Notes: generated by a model from the letters alone, not told the origin. Numbered from the stretch's first letter, positions 43,437 to 52,919 are shown. The stretch is 64,000 bases of DNA from Ga0077555 sp963741565 (GCA_963741565.1 CAVUIK010000001.1:371951-435950); one strand, 5' to 3'. Numbers and translations: made by a program.

Positions 43437-44363
43437 TCACTTCTTGGCCGCGGCGGGCGCGGCGCCGACGGCAGACCCTCGCACCGGCTCCTCGCTGATC
43501 GTGCGCACCACGCTCGATGTCGGTCGATCTCCGGCGGCACCAGCTGGCCCCTTCAGCTGGGCGATGACCAGCGCGTCATACTCGGGTTTTGATTGGACAG
43601 TGCCCTTGGCTTTGACGTGCACGATCTTGTAGCCGCCAGCCTTGAGCTGGACCAGCAGCTCGGGAATGGCGCTCGCCGTGGATTTCTGGAAGTCGTGCAT
43701 GAGCAGGATGCCTTTGCCGCGCTTCTCGAGGCGCTTCATCACCGAAGGCACCAGCTTGTCGGAGGTGCGGGTAAACTTGAAGTCGAAGGAATCGACGTCG
43801 GTCGACCAGATGCCGAGGTTACGTGAGCCCGAGTACTTTACCATTTCGGTCGGGTGCTGCAGATTGGGAAAACGGACGAACGGTGCCTGCGCATCGCCGA
43901 CCACGCGGCGCACGGCGCTGATCCCCATCTCAATTTCCTCTTTCGCCTTGTCGGGCGTCAGCTTGGCGAGATTGGCGTGCGACCAGGTGTGGCTGCCTAT
44001 GGTGTGCCCCTTGGCCGCCACGTCCTTGAGGATTTCGGGATGCCACGTCGCGTGCTTGCCGATCGTAAAGAAGATGCCCTTGGTGCAATGGGCCTCGAGC
44101 GCTGCAAGAACAGCTGCCGTCGTTCCCGGCCAGGGACCGTCATCGAACGTCAGCACGACCTCGCCATTGCGCAGGAAATCGTGCTGGTTGAAGTGCTCAT
44201 TGCCGAAGCCCGGGCCACCGGCGGTGTCGATCTCGACGGCACGTGCCACACCGAGGGCGTTGGGATTACCAGGGCAAGACTGGGCGAAGGCGGGCGCCGC
44301 CAGGACGAGTCCGAGAATCGAAAGGCCAAAGCCTATTCTTGCTTGAAATGACGGATGGAGCAT
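43437..44363 (-). CDS. Secreted polysaccharide deacetylase (NodB domain)
   Basis: A 308-residue protein with a signal peptide (GLSILGLVLAAPAFA) and a CE4 deacetylase domain: VVLTFDDGPWPGTTAAVLAA carries the catalytic and metal Asp, GSHTWSHANLAKL carries the metal His pair and GILLMHDFQKSTASAIPELL the final motif. The Ala/Pro-rich tail is low complexity. It is probably periplasmic or secreted and acts on peptidoglycan or a polysaccharide. GGGGGAAATTGCG precedes the ATG. It is distinct from the deacetylase in the polysaccharide locus. Confidence 0.9.
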   Translation of the reverse strand: MLHPSFQARIGFGLSILGLVLAAPAFAQSCPGNPNALGVARAVEIDTAGGPGFGNEHFNQHDFLRNGEVVLTFDDGPWPGTTAAVLAALEAHCTKGIFFTIGKHATWHPEILKDVAAKGHTIGSHTWSHANLAKLTPDKAKEEIEMGISAVRRVVGDAQAPFVRFPNLQHPTEMVKYSGSRNLGIWSTDVDSFDFKFTRTSDKLVPSVMKRLEKRGKGILLMHDFQKSTASAIPELLVQLKAGGYKIVHVKAKGTVQSKPEYDALVIAQLKGPAGAAGDRPTSSVVRTISEEPVRGSAVGAAPAAAKK

Positions 44364-44550
44364 CGCAATTTCCCCCACGATGTGTCGCGCCGATCGCGGC
44401 TGCCGCATATGGCGCGTTGCCAAATTACGCACTGCCGAACAGATCAATTAATTTGCGAAAAGAATCGCGCTGCAACAAGCGAACACGGCGCCAGCCGGTT
44501 GGTTTTCTGTGCCGTGTGACAGCCGGGCCGCAGTTCGACGTGGAACCATT

Positions 44551-44594
44551 GGGGCGAATCGATGTTTGCGATCGCGCGCATCGACCGTCGCCCC
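44551..44594 (-). terminator. Possible terminator after the Bug-type gene
   Basis: GGGGCGA and TCGCCCC form an outer 7-bp stem, with a second CGATG/CATCG pairing inside. It lies 33 bases downstream of the Bug gene stop, on the side where its transcript ends. No T-run was seen. Confidence 0.4.
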
Positions 44595-44626
44595 CTTTGC
44601 CATCAAGGCGTGCTACCCCGCGCGGG

Positions 44627-45631
44627 TCATTCGGGCGCGATTTTATTGTCCTTGATCACCTTGGCCCAGCGGGCGATCTCGGCCTCAATGAAGGTGCCGA
44701 AGGCTTCAGGCGTCGAAAGTTCGTAGACGAGGCCCGCCTGCTCGACGAGCGATTGTTTAACTCCCGGATCATTGAACACGGTTGTGAAGGCTGCGTGGAG
44801 GCGCTTCACGATCTCGGGCGGTGTTTTGGCGGGAACCAAGAGGCCCCACCACGCATTGGCAGCAAAGCCGGGCAGGCCGAGCTCGGCAATCGTCGGCGTG
44901 TCGGGATATTGGGGATGGCGTGTGGGCGACGTCACGGCGAGGCCGCGCAGCTTGCCCGCTTTCACATGTGGTCCGATCGAAGCGACCGACGAGATCGCGA
45001 GCGGCACGTGGCCGGCGACAGCGTCATTGGTGAGCGGGCCGCCGCCCTTGTAGGGAATGTGGTTCCAGCCGACCTTCAGGTCGGTGGCGATCTGCGACAT
45101 GGCGAGGTGGGCGAGCGAGCCCTGGCCGACGGTACCGTAGGGAATCGTACCCGGCTTCGCCTTGGCGGCGGCGACGACATCGGCGAATGTCGCGTAGGGC
45201 GTCGAGGGATGCGACGCGAGCAGCATCGGCGCCGATCCGATCTTCATGATCGGCGTGAAATCCTTCAGTGTGTCGAAAGCGAGGCTCGGCAGCAGCGTCG
45301 GGTTGGCCGCGTGCGTGTCGAAGACCATCAAAATCGTATAGCCGTCGGGAGCGGCAAGAGCCGCCGCCGCCGTTCCGATCGAGCCCGCGGCGCCACCCTT
45401 GTTCTCGATGACGATCGTTGCGCCAAGTTCCTTTTGCACACCGGGCTGCACGCGGCGCGCGATCTGGTCGAGCGTGCCGCCCGGCGGGAACGGCACGATG
45501 AAGCGGATCGGCTTCGAAGGCCAGGTCTGGGCGTGAACGATCGTTGCAAGGCTGCATGCGAGAAGCGGGGTGGCTGCCGCCGCCGCGAGGCAGCTGCGCA
45601 GCAGCGTGCGCCGGTCAGAGGTCAGTGTCAT
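44627..45631 (-). CDS. Tripartite tricarboxylate transporter substrate-binding protein (Bug family)
   Basis: A 334-residue periplasmic binding protein with a twin-arginine-like leader (DRRTLLRSCLAAAAATPLLA) and the Bug fold: WPSKPIRFIVPFPPGGTLDQ, VIENKGGAAGSIGTAAAA and DGYTILMVFDTHAANPTL are canonical. Bug proteins bind a carboxylate and usually work with TctA/TctB membrane subunits, which are encoded about 9 kb away in this window. It is the last gene of an apparent four-gene operon with an enolase-superfamily enzyme, a flavin monooxygenase and an SDR, implying uptake of their substrate. Confidence 0.92.
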   Translation of the reverse strand: MTLTSDRRTLLRSCLAAAAATPLLACSLATIVHAQTWPSKPIRFIVPFPPGGTLDQIARRVQPGVQKELGATIVIENKGGAAGSIGTAAAALAAPDGYTILMVFDTHAANPTLLPSLAFDTLKDFTPIMKIGSAPMLLASHPSTPYATFADVVAAAKAKPGTIPYGTVGQGSLAHLAMSQIATDLKVGWNHIPYKGGGPLTNDAVAGHVPLAISSVASIGPHVKAGKLRGLAVTSPTRHPQYPDTPTIAELGLPGFAANAWWGLLVPAKTPPEIVKRLHAAFTTVFNDPGVKQSLVEQAGLVYELSTPEAFGTFIEAEIARWAKVIKDNKIAPE

Positions 45632-45671
45632 GATCAGGCTTTCTTTCGTTCGGGGACAACGCAAGTCCGGC

Positions 45672-46769
45672 TCAGGTACGTCCGGCGTCCAGCTTATCGT
45701 TGATCTCCTTGGTGAATGTGAGACCGAGGCCGGGTTCGGCCGGAACCGTCATCATGCCCTTTTCCGGCAGGGCGCAGCGGTCGAACAGGCGGCGCGTCCA
45801 CGGCATGTACTCGACGATCTCGCCGTTCGGGATGGCCGCGATCAGATGGACGTGCACCTCCGGAATCAGATGCGAGACGACCGGCATGTTGAAGGCCTCG
45901 GCCATGCCAGCGATCTTCATCCACTGCGTGATGCCGCCGGCCCGCAGCAGATCGATCATGACGATATCGACCGAACGCGCCTCGAGCATCTGCCGGAAAG
46001 GGGCGATGCCGTAGACGTACTCGCCGCCGGCGATGGGTGTTTTCAAGGCGTGCGTGACGCGGGCGAGGCCGTCGTAATCGTCGGCGACGCTGACGTCCTC
46101 GAGCCAGTGGAGATTGTATTGCTCGATGCGCTTGCCGATGTCGATCGCCTGATAGACGGTCCAGCGCTGGTTGATGTCGCACATGAGCTGGATGTCGGGG
46201 CCGATCGCCTCGCGCTGCACCTTGATGCGGTTGACCTCGATCTCAGGGCTCGTGTGGCCGGGGAGCGCAAGCTGCGTCTTCATCGCCTTCCAGCCGCGCT
46301 CGACAAGCTTGCGGGCCGAGGCCTCGACCTCTTTCAGCGTGAACTGGCGCATCAGCGCGCCCGACGCGTAGGCCGGCACGGTGTCGCGGTGGCCGCCGAG
46401 AACCTGGGCGACCGGCAGGCCAAGCGCCTTCGCCTTGATGTCCCAGAGCGCGGTGTCGATGGCCGAGAGCGCCAATGTGAAGACGCCGCCGGGGCCTGAC
46501 GACGAAGCGGCAACGCGCAGCTTGTCGGCGATCCGCTCGGTGAGGCGCGGATCGTCTCCGATAATGAGGCGGCCGAGATCGTCGACCGCCGTCTTCAGCG
46601 TGTTCGTCATCGCGCCGCCGAAGAAGGTGACGCCGACGCCCTCGATGCCGTCCGCCGTCGCGATTTTGACGACGACGATGTCGCGCGTGCCTGCGGACTT
46701 CGGACCGTCGGCCAATGGCTCATCGGCTGGCAAACGAACAACATCGGAGCGTATGCGCTGGATCTTCAT
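45672..46769 (-). CDS. Mandelate racemase/muconate lactonizing enzyme family protein
   Basis: A 365-residue enolase-superfamily enzyme with an N-terminal cap and a C-terminal barrel. Metal ligands are visible as D in MCDINQRW, E in HWLEDVS and E in GGEYVYG; a catalytic His is likely in VSHLIPEVHVHL. The usual K-x-K general-base motif at strand two reads MKTQLAL, so the second Lys is Gln. Such enzymes abstract the alpha-proton of a carboxylate, giving racemisation or dehydration. The substrate is unknown. It is probably co-transcribed with a Bug binding protein and two oxidoreductases. Confidence 0.92.
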   Translation of the reverse strand: MKIQRIRSDVVRLPADEPLADGPKSAGTRDIVVVKIATADGIEGVGVTFFGGAMTNTLKTAVDDLGRLIIGDDPRLTERIADKLRVAASSSGPGGVFTLALSAIDTALWDIKAKALGLPVAQVLGGHRDTVPAYASGALMRQFTLKEVEASARKLVERGWKAMKTQLALPGHTSPEIEVNRIKVQREAIGPDIQLMCDINQRWTVYQAIDIGKRIEQYNLHWLEDVSVADDYDGLARVTHALKTPIAGGEYVYGIAPFRQMLEARSVDIVMIDLLRAGGITQWMKIAGMAEAFNMPVVSHLIPEVHVHLIAAIPNGEIVEYMPWTRRLFDRCALPEKGMMTVPAEPGLGLTFTKEINDKLDAGRT

Positions 46770-46802
46770 GGAAGCCTCATGGTGCTTGGGGAGCGGGAGT
46801 GG

Positions 46803-47898
46803 TCATTCGGCAGCGGCCTGCCGGTCGATCGCGAGTGCGCCTGCTTTGATGCGCGGGATCAACTCGCGGCCGAATGCGACGGTATCGTTGAAGGGGTCGA
46901 AGCCGCGGATCAGGAACGAGCCGATGCCCAGACGATAGTAAGCGAGAATGGCGTTGGCGACCTGCTCCGGTGTTCCGACGAGACAGGATGTGTTGCCGAG
47001 CGCGCCGGTTGCCTTAGTGATGCCCATCCAGAGCCGTTCGTCGTGGACGTCGCGCTCCAGCGCAAAGGCAAACTGCCGGCGGCCGGCGTTGTCGACGGGG
47101 TGATTGGCGTTTTCCTGGCGGCTCCAGCCCTTCTTGCCGCTCATGCCGGCGAGGATGTGCTGGGCCTTCTCCCAGGCGGCGCCTTCGGTGTCGGCGATGA
47201 TCGGGCGGAACGAGGCATTGAAGCCGATGCGGCGGCCGAATGTTGCCGCGCGTGCGCGCATGTCGGCGATGCGGTCCTGCGTGGAGTTGAGCGGCTCGCC
47301 GTAGATCGCATAGGTGTCGCAGAGCTCGGCGCCCATGACGAGGGCCGCCTCGGAGGCGCCGCCGAACAGGATTTCTGGATGCGGCTGCTGCAGAGGGCGG
47401 ACATCGGAGGCGGCGCCTGCGACGCGATAGAATTCGCCCGCGAAATCGAAAGGCGTCTCGCTGGCCCAGGCGAGCTTCATGACGCGCAGGTATTCGGCGG
47501 CGCGCCGGTAGCGCTCGTCCTTCGGTGAGAAGTCGCCGTCGCCCTGCTGCTCGGCGTCGGTCTTGCCGGTGATGATGTGGAGCGCGAGGCGCCCACCGGT
47601 CAGATGATCGAAGGTCGCGATCTTGCGTGCCATCAGCGTCGGCGCGACGAAACCGGGGCGATGCGCGATCAGAAAGCCGAGCCGTTGCGGGTTCGGGCGG
47701 CGGCGTGCATCGCCACCAGGAAGCCCTCGGCCGACGATGACGAGTAGCCAACCGAGCGCCATGTCGAAGCCAGCGGCTTCGTGCGGCTTTGGCGAACTCG
47801 ACGACATAGTCGGGCGACAGCTCACCCTCGATGACGACGAGCTGGGTATCGCTCGCGGGCGGCGCGACGCCGATCATGCCGATGATGCGCGCGGGCAT
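46803..47898 (-). CDS. LLM class flavin-dependent monooxygenase, frame broken near the N-terminus
   Basis: A luciferase-like monooxygenase reading MPARIIGMIGVAPPASDTQ, then SPDYVVEFAKA in the start frame and continuing in another frame from AHRPGFVAPTLMARKIATFD to the end; FDHLTGGRLALHIITG, GPLQQPHPEILFGGASEAAL-like and TPEQVANAILAYYRLGI are typical of alkanesulfonate-monooxygenase (SsuD)-like enzymes. Between them at least three indels are needed: near 47785, 47753 and 47688. Without them the protein would be about 360 residues. The remainder is undamaged, so a local sequence error is as likely as real loss. CGGGAGATCC precedes the ATG. It lies between SDR and MLE-like genes of one operon. 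Confidence 0.85.
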
Positions 47899-47958
47899 CG
47901 GGATCTCCCGGTTGGAGAAGCTGCGGCACCCGGAAATGAGTGCCGCACGCAACGGCGA

Positions 47959-48738
47959 TCAGAGCGCGCCCTGGAAGATGCCGCCGTCGAGCAGCAGATT
48001 CTGCCCCGTGATGAAGCCGGCATGCGACGAGCACATGAAGGCGGCGGCGGCGCCGAACTCGTCGGGCTGGCCGAAGCGGCCAGCGGGAACGGCGGCCTTG
48101 CGCGTCTCCATGGCCTTCTCGACGGGGATGCCCTGCATCTCGGCCGCCTTCTTCGTCGAGCCGCGCAGGCGGTCCGTCTCGAAGGGGCCGGGCAGGATGT
48201 TGTTGATCGTCACGTTATGGCGCACGGCCTTGCGGGCGATGACAGCGACGCCGCCTGTGAGGCCGGCCCGCGCGCCGTTCGACAATTCGAGCGATGCGAT
48301 CGGCGCCTTCACCGATTGGCTGGTGATGTTGAGGATGCGGCCAAACTTACGGTCCATCATGCCGTAGACGGTTGCCTTGATGAGGGCGATCGGCGTGATC
48401 ATGTTCCACTCGACGGCCTTCCGCCAATCGTCGAGCGTGAAGTCCTTGAAGTCGCCGGGGGGCGGGCCGCCGGCGTTGGTGATGAGGATGTCGGGGTTTG
48501 GGCAGGCGGCGAGGATCAGCTTGCGGCCTTCCTCTGTCGTCACGTCACAGGCGATCGCGATCACCTTGACGTTGGCGGCCTTGCGGATTTCCTCGGCGGT
48601 CGCCTCGATATCAGCCTTGGTGCGCGCGGATATGATGACATTGACGCCTTCCTTGGCGAGCTGCATGGCGCAAGCCTTGCCGAGCCCTTTCGAGGCGGCG
48701 CAGACGATGGCCGTGCGGCCGTTAATTCCGAGATCCAT
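47959..48738 (-). CDS. SDR family oxidoreductase, lacking the usual Tyr-x3-Lys
   Basis: A 259-residue short-chain dehydrogenase/reductase. The nucleotide loop is CAASKGLGKA in place of the common T-G-x3-G-x-G, NAGGPPPGDFKDF is the N-A-G motif and ITSQSVKAPIASL holds the catalytic Ser. The usual Tyr-x3-Lys dyad is replaced in SLELSNGARAGLTGG, where S-N-G-A-R is aligned. This variant is seen in a class of FabG-like proteins, so the reaction may differ. It begins a four-gene minus-strand operon with the flavin monooxygenase, MLE-like enzyme and Bug protein. Confidence 0.9.
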   Translation of the reverse strand: MDLGINGRTAIVCAASKGLGKACAMQLAKEGVNVIISARTKADIEATAEEIRKAANVKVIAIACDVTTEEGRKLILAACPNPDILITNAGGPPPGDFKDFTLDDWRKAVEWNMITPIALIKATVYGMMDRKFGRILNITSQSVKAPIASLELSNGARAGLTGGVAVIARKAVRHNVTINNILPGPFETDRLRGSTKKAAEMQGIPVEKAMETRKAAVPAGRFGQPDEFGAAAAFMCSSHAGFITGQNLLLDGGIFQGAL

Positions 48739-48796
48739 GGGGCTATCCTTTTCTTAAGGGGACTGGGCGCCAGCATGACCGGTCGGCGGCCAAAGC

Positions 48797-49597
48797 TCAA
48801 GCGCCTGCCGCTGGTCCCCCTGGCGGGACGGCCGCGCGAAAATGCCGGTGGCAGAGCGACAGGAAGCTGACCGCGCACGTGGCGAGAACGGCATAGAGGA
48901 TGGCCGAGAGAGCGCCTTTCAAAATGAACTCCACCTGGGTGTCGTCGCCGAAGGCGCGCTCGCACAGACTCATGGCGGCGAGGCCGGGCAGCAGCGTCAG
49001 CAGCGTGCCGATCGTGAGTCGCCATGTGTGTCGCCGGGTCAGTCGCCAAGCCTCGGCGAGGGTGATCGGCTGTTCGATGGCCATCGCGGGCAAGATCAGA
49101 GACAGGCGCGGGAGGGCAAAGAACAGGTAGGCGATCGCCAGAAGGAGCAGACCCCCGCGGATGATATCGACGCTCGTCCACCGATCGCTGACACTGCCGA
49201 TCACGGCGTCGCTGAACAGAATGGCCAGTGGAAGCGCAGGTGCGAAGAAGAGCGCGAAACTCACGGCGGCAAAGCGGATCACCAGGGGATCGAGCCGCAG
49301 GTAGGATCCTGGCGGAGGGTCTTCTTTGCTGAGTAGGAGGCGATGCCAGGCGACGGCGATCGAGGCGAGGAACGGCGCTTCAATGAATGGGACGAGCAGC
49401 CAGCGCAGCAACTCGCGCAATATCCCTCCTGTTGGCATTTGCCACAGGACCCAATGCGCCAGCACGTAGATCGGCAGCATGATCGCGAACCACGTCGCAC
49501 AAATGTGCAGCAACTTTCTCCTGTGCTGCCAGACCAACCGCAGGCTCTCACTGACCGTCCCATCGATTGGCAGCTTTCTCGTTGGTGCGTCGGTCAT
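48797..49597 (-). CDS. Integral membrane protein, function unknown
   Basis: A 266-residue protein with about six membrane segments (for example LLHICATWFAIMLPIYVLAH, VIRFAAVSFALFFAPALPLA and GGLLLLAIAYLFFALPRLSL). The segment LSLILPAMAIEQPITLAEAW followed by RLTRRHTWRLTIG is typical of DUF975/YciC-like membrane proteins. No catalytic motif is visible. The MTDAPTRK start has GAAAGACACC upstream. It lies between the catabolic operon and the divergent chromate genes. Confidence 0.75.
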   Translation of the reverse strand: MTDAPTRKLPIDGTVSESLRLVWQHRRKLLHICATWFAIMLPIYVLAHWVLWQMPTGGILRELLRWLLVPFIEAPFLASIAVAWHRLLLSKEDPPPGSYLRLDPLVIRFAAVSFALFFAPALPLAILFSDAVIGSVSDRWTSVDIIRGGLLLLAIAYLFFALPRLSLILPAMAIEQPITLAEAWRLTRRHTWRLTIGTLLTLLPGLAAMSLCERAFGDDTQVEFILKGALSAILYAVLATCAVSFLSLCHRHFRAAVPPGGPAAGA

Positions 49598-49779
49598 CAG
49601 GTGTCTTTCGTGGCGAGCCGTTTTGAGGGGAGGCACGGTTACATTCAATATTCGATTTGCTTCGGCCAGCAAGATCGGATACCTGACGCTATGGGGCCAA
49701 TGCAGCCGCCCCATCAGGCGTAAGCCCAAGCGCTGCTCCAATGCAGGCCCAGAATGGGCTGGCATAATGGAGCGCTATC

Positions 49780-50601
49780 ATGGGCAATTTTACAATCTCA
49801 GCGAAAGAACTCTACGCGACGCTCGGCAGCCCCGATGCGCCAACGGTCTTGGATGTGTGCAAATGCGAGGACTACGACGTCACGCCGCGCCTCATTCCGA
49901 CGGCGCGTTGGCGGGATCATCAGCAGAGCACGGTCTGGGCCCTCGAGATCCCGCGCGGCCAACGCGTTGTCACGGTGTGTGTGCGCGGCAAGAAAGTTTC
50001 GCAGGCAGCTGCCGCCGAGCTGCGCTTGCGCGGGATCGATGCGGCGGCGCTTGAAGGCGGCAACGAGGCGTGGGTGGCGGCGGGCTTGCCGACGGTCGCC
50101 AAGCGTCTCGGCATCGGCAACCGGGACGCGCGGGCGTCGCGCTGGGTGACGCGGGTGCACCCGAAGATCGACCGCATTGCCTGTCCATGGCTGATCGCGC
50201 GGTTCATCGATCCGGCGGCGCGGTTCTTCTATGTGGAGCCGGCGGAGGTGATCAATGCCGCGAAAGAGCTCGATGCGATCCCCTATGACGTCGACGGCGT
50301 CGAGCTGACGCATCGTGGCGAACGGGATTCGTTCGATGCCATTCTCGAGGACTTCGGCCTGAAAGATCCCGCGCTCGACCGGGTGGCGGCGATCGTGCGT
50401 GGCGCCGATACCGCGCGCCTGGATCTCGCGCCGGAGGCGGCGGGCCTGCTCGCAATCTCGCTCGGTATTTCGCACCTCTCGGGGCCGGAAGACCATATCG
50501 CGCTGGAGCGCGGGTTCGGCGTCTATGATGCGCTTTACGCCTGGGCGCGCTACGCTGCTGGAGAGACACACAACTGGCCAACAAAAAAGCCGCAGGCCTG
50601 A
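49780..50601 (+). CDS. Rhodanese-ChrB fusion protein (chromate resistance)
   Basis: A 273-residue two-domain protein. Residues 1 to about 105 are a rhodanese-like domain with active-site loop VTVCVRGKKVSQAAA, where Cys sits in the catalytic position. Residues from about 120 form a ChrB C-terminal domain (SRWVTRVHPKIDRIACPWLI, then ARFIDPAARFFYVEP and DHIALERGFGVYDALYAWA). ChrB proteins are needed for chromate-dependent induction of chrA, or may bind or reduce chromate. It lies 12 bases upstream of chrA and is surely co-transcribed. Confidence 0.9.
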   Translation: MGNFTISAKELYATLGSPDAPTVLDVCKCEDYDVTPRLIPTARWRDHQQSTVWALEIPRGQRVVTVCVRGKKVSQAAAAELRLRGIDAAALEGGNEAWVAAGLPTVAKRLGIGNRDARASRWVTRVHPKIDRIACPWLIARFIDPAARFFYVEPAEVINAAKELDAIPYDVDGVELTHRGERDSFDAILEDFGLKDPALDRVAAIVRGADTARLDLAPEAAGLLAISLGISHLSGPEDHIALERGFGVYDALYAWARYAAGETHNWPTKKPQA

Positions 50602-50613
50602 CGGGGGAACACT

Positions 50614-51934
50614 ATGCAAACGGAACACCAAGGGGCCGTCGGGGCGGCCCCGGCGCCAAGCTTTGCCGAAGCGCTGAAAGTCTGGCTGCGCATCGGCCTG
50701 CTGTCGTTCGGCGGGCCGGCCGGCCAGATCGCGCTGATGCACAAGGAACTGGTCGAGAAGCGCCAATGGATCGACGAGCAACGCTATCTGCATGCACTCA
50801 ATTTCTGCATGTTGTTGCCCGGTCCGGAGGCGATGCAACTCGCGACCTACGTCGGCTGGCGTCTGCATGGTCTGAAGGGTGGACTGGCGGCGGGCTTGCT
50901 GTTCGTTATTCCCGGCGCGCTGATGATGCTGGTGTTGTCGATGCTCTATGCGGCCTATGGCAAGCTCCCGATCTCGGAAGCGCTGCTGACGGGCGTCAAG
51001 GCCGCGGTGCTGGCGGTCGTGGTCGAGGCGTTGCTCCGGATTGCCAAGCGCGCGCTTAAAACCAACGTCGATTGGTTGCTTGGCGCTCTGGCGTTCCTCG
51101 CGATCTATTTCTTCGCGGTGCCGTTCCCGGTGATCGTTCTCGCCGCGGCCCTATTCGGGTTCTGGCGCGGCGTGGGCAGCACCATGACGCCGGCAGGCGT
51201 CGGCGCCGGTCAGCGTGAGTTCTCTCACGACGGTCACGACGGCCGTTGTCTGGCTGGCGATCTGGGTGCTGCCGCTGCTAGCGGTCGCGTGGATCTGGGG
51301 CCGGGATCACGTGCTGTCGCAGATCGGCTGGTTCTTTTCCAAGCTCGCCATGGTGACGTTCGGCGGCGCTTACGCGGTGCTGGCCTACATGCGCGAGGCG
51401 GTGCCGCGCGAGTACGGCTGGCTGTCGAAGCTCGAGATGGTCGATGCACTGGGACTGGCCGAGACGACGCCGGGTCCGCTGATCCTGGTCACGCAGTTCG
51501 TCGGCTTCCTCGGCGCGATGCGCAAGGGCGGCGGCGATCCCTATCTGATGGGGACGCTCGGGGCGCTGGTGACGACGTGGGCCACGTTCGCGCCCTGTTT
51601 CCTGTGGATTTTCGTCGGTGCGCCTTATGTCGAGCGGTTGCACGCGGAGCCGCGGCTGAAGGCGGCGCTCGCTGCGGTGACGGCGGCGGTGGTCGGCGTC
51701 ATTCTCAATCTGACGGTGACTTTCGCAATCGACGTGCTGTCGCCGACGGCGGCGGAGCGCTGGATTGGGCCACTGAAGCTTTATTTGCCGGATCTGACGC
51801 GGCTCAACTGGCTGGCTGTGGCGTTGTCTGGACTTGCGATCGCGCTCACGTTCAAACTCCACCGGAGCATCATCGAGACGCTGGCGGTGTGTGGTGGACT
51901 AGCCCTGCTGGTGCACTTTGCCGGTTGGGTCTGA
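50614..51934 (+). CDS. chrA: Chromate transporter ChrA, frame broken between its two halves
   Basis: A CHR-superfamily transporter of about 440 residues if one base is removed. The first half has WLRIGLLSFGGPAGQIALMH, HALNFCMLLPGPEAMQLATY and a G-W-R-x-x-G-x-x-G region; the second repeats the fold in another frame (WFFSKLAMVTFGGAYAVLAY, then ALGLAETTPGPLILVTQFVG). The frame changes somewhere in 51185-51214, in the linker between the halves, and a GTG at 51215 has no ribosome site. Monodomain ChrA pairs exist, so a split is not impossible, but a one-base insertion is the simpler reading. ChrA exports chromate at the inner membrane. It follows the rhodanese-ChrB gene. Confidence 0.9.
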
Positions 51935-51940
51935 GGCGCT

Positions 51941-52912
51941 TCAGAACCATCCCTTGCGGCGGAAATAGAAGAACGGGACGATGGCCGAGACAATCATCAG
52001 TAGGATCGCCAAGGGGTAGCCGGAGAACCACTCGAGTTCCGGCATGTGTTTGAAGTTCATGCCATAGATCGAGGCGATCAATGTCGGCGGCATCAACGCG
52101 ACGGAGGCGACCGAGAAGATCTTGATGATGCCGTTCTGCTCGATGTTGATCATGCCGAGCGTCGCATCGAGCAGGAAGGCAATGCGGCCGGTGAGAAAGC
52201 GCATGTGCTCCATCAACGAATGCACGTCGCGATGGACGGTATCGAGGCGTTGGCGGACGGCCTTCTCCTCGCTGCGCTCCTTCAAGAGGCTGGCAAGATA
52301 GGTGAGCAGGCGATCGAGTGAAAACGCGCTTTCCTGGGCTCGCGAGACGATGTCGCCTTCCTTGCCGGCCGACCGGAGCAGCGCGTCCAATCGCCGGCCA
52401 CGCGTCTGCTGGCCGCCTTTCAGGTCGAACACGGCTTGCGCGGTTTTTTCGACCTCGTCCTGGACACGCTCGATCAAATCGGCGGCTCGGTGGACGATCG
52501 ACTCGACCAGTCCCAGCATGATGACCGGCGCTGAGCTGCAGGACATGTCGCCCTTTTCGACGCGGGCAAGGAAGAGCGGGAAGGCTTTGGGTTCCGAGTA
52601 TCGGACCGTCACCAGGCGATTGGCCGTGAGAATGAAGGTCAGCGTCGAGGTCGAGGGCAACAATGCTTCGGCGTTGTAGAGGATAAACGCCGTCATGTAG
52701 TGGGCGCCGTTCTCCTGGTAGAGACGGTTGGAGGCCTCGATCTCGCGGGTCTCGGCGCGTGTCGGAATTGCGATTCCGAGTTTGCCTTCGACGTGGGCGT
52801 CCTCCTCCTTGGTGGGGTTGAGAAGGTCGATCCAGACGGTCGCCGGACCGACATCGCTTTCGCCCGTTCGGCTGGTGAGTTTGGTGCCCTGCAAGTCATA
52901 AAGCGTGATCAT
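51941..52912 (-). CDS. corA: CorA family magnesium/divalent cation transporter
   Basis: A 323-residue pentameric channel protein: an acidic N-terminal cytoplasmic domain, a long stalk helix (ERSEEKAVRQRLDTVHRDVH) and two C-terminal membrane segments with the GMN selectivity motif in IASIYGMNFKHMPELEW. The C-terminal basic tip is FYFRRKGWF. It moves Mg2+, Co2+ or Ni2+ down its gradient. It converges on chrA with a 6-base gap between stops and is followed on the same strand by a gene for a large membrane protein. Confidence 0.95.
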   Translation of the reverse strand: MITLYDLQGTKLTSRTGESDVGPATVWIDLLNPTKEEDAHVEGKLGIAIPTRAETREIEASNRLYQENGAHYMTAFILYNAEALLPSTSTLTFILTANRLVTVRYSEPKAFPLFLARVEKGDMSCSSAPVIMLGLVESIVHRAADLIERVQDEVEKTAQAVFDLKGGQQTRGRRLDALLRSAGKEGDIVSRAQESAFSLDRLLTYLASLLKERSEEKAVRQRLDTVHRDVHSLMEHMRFLTGRIAFLLDATLGMINIEQNGIIKIFSVASVALMPPTLIASIYGMNFKHMPELEWFSGYPLAILLMIVSAIVPFFYFRRKGWF

Positions 52913-52919
52913 CAGAGTC

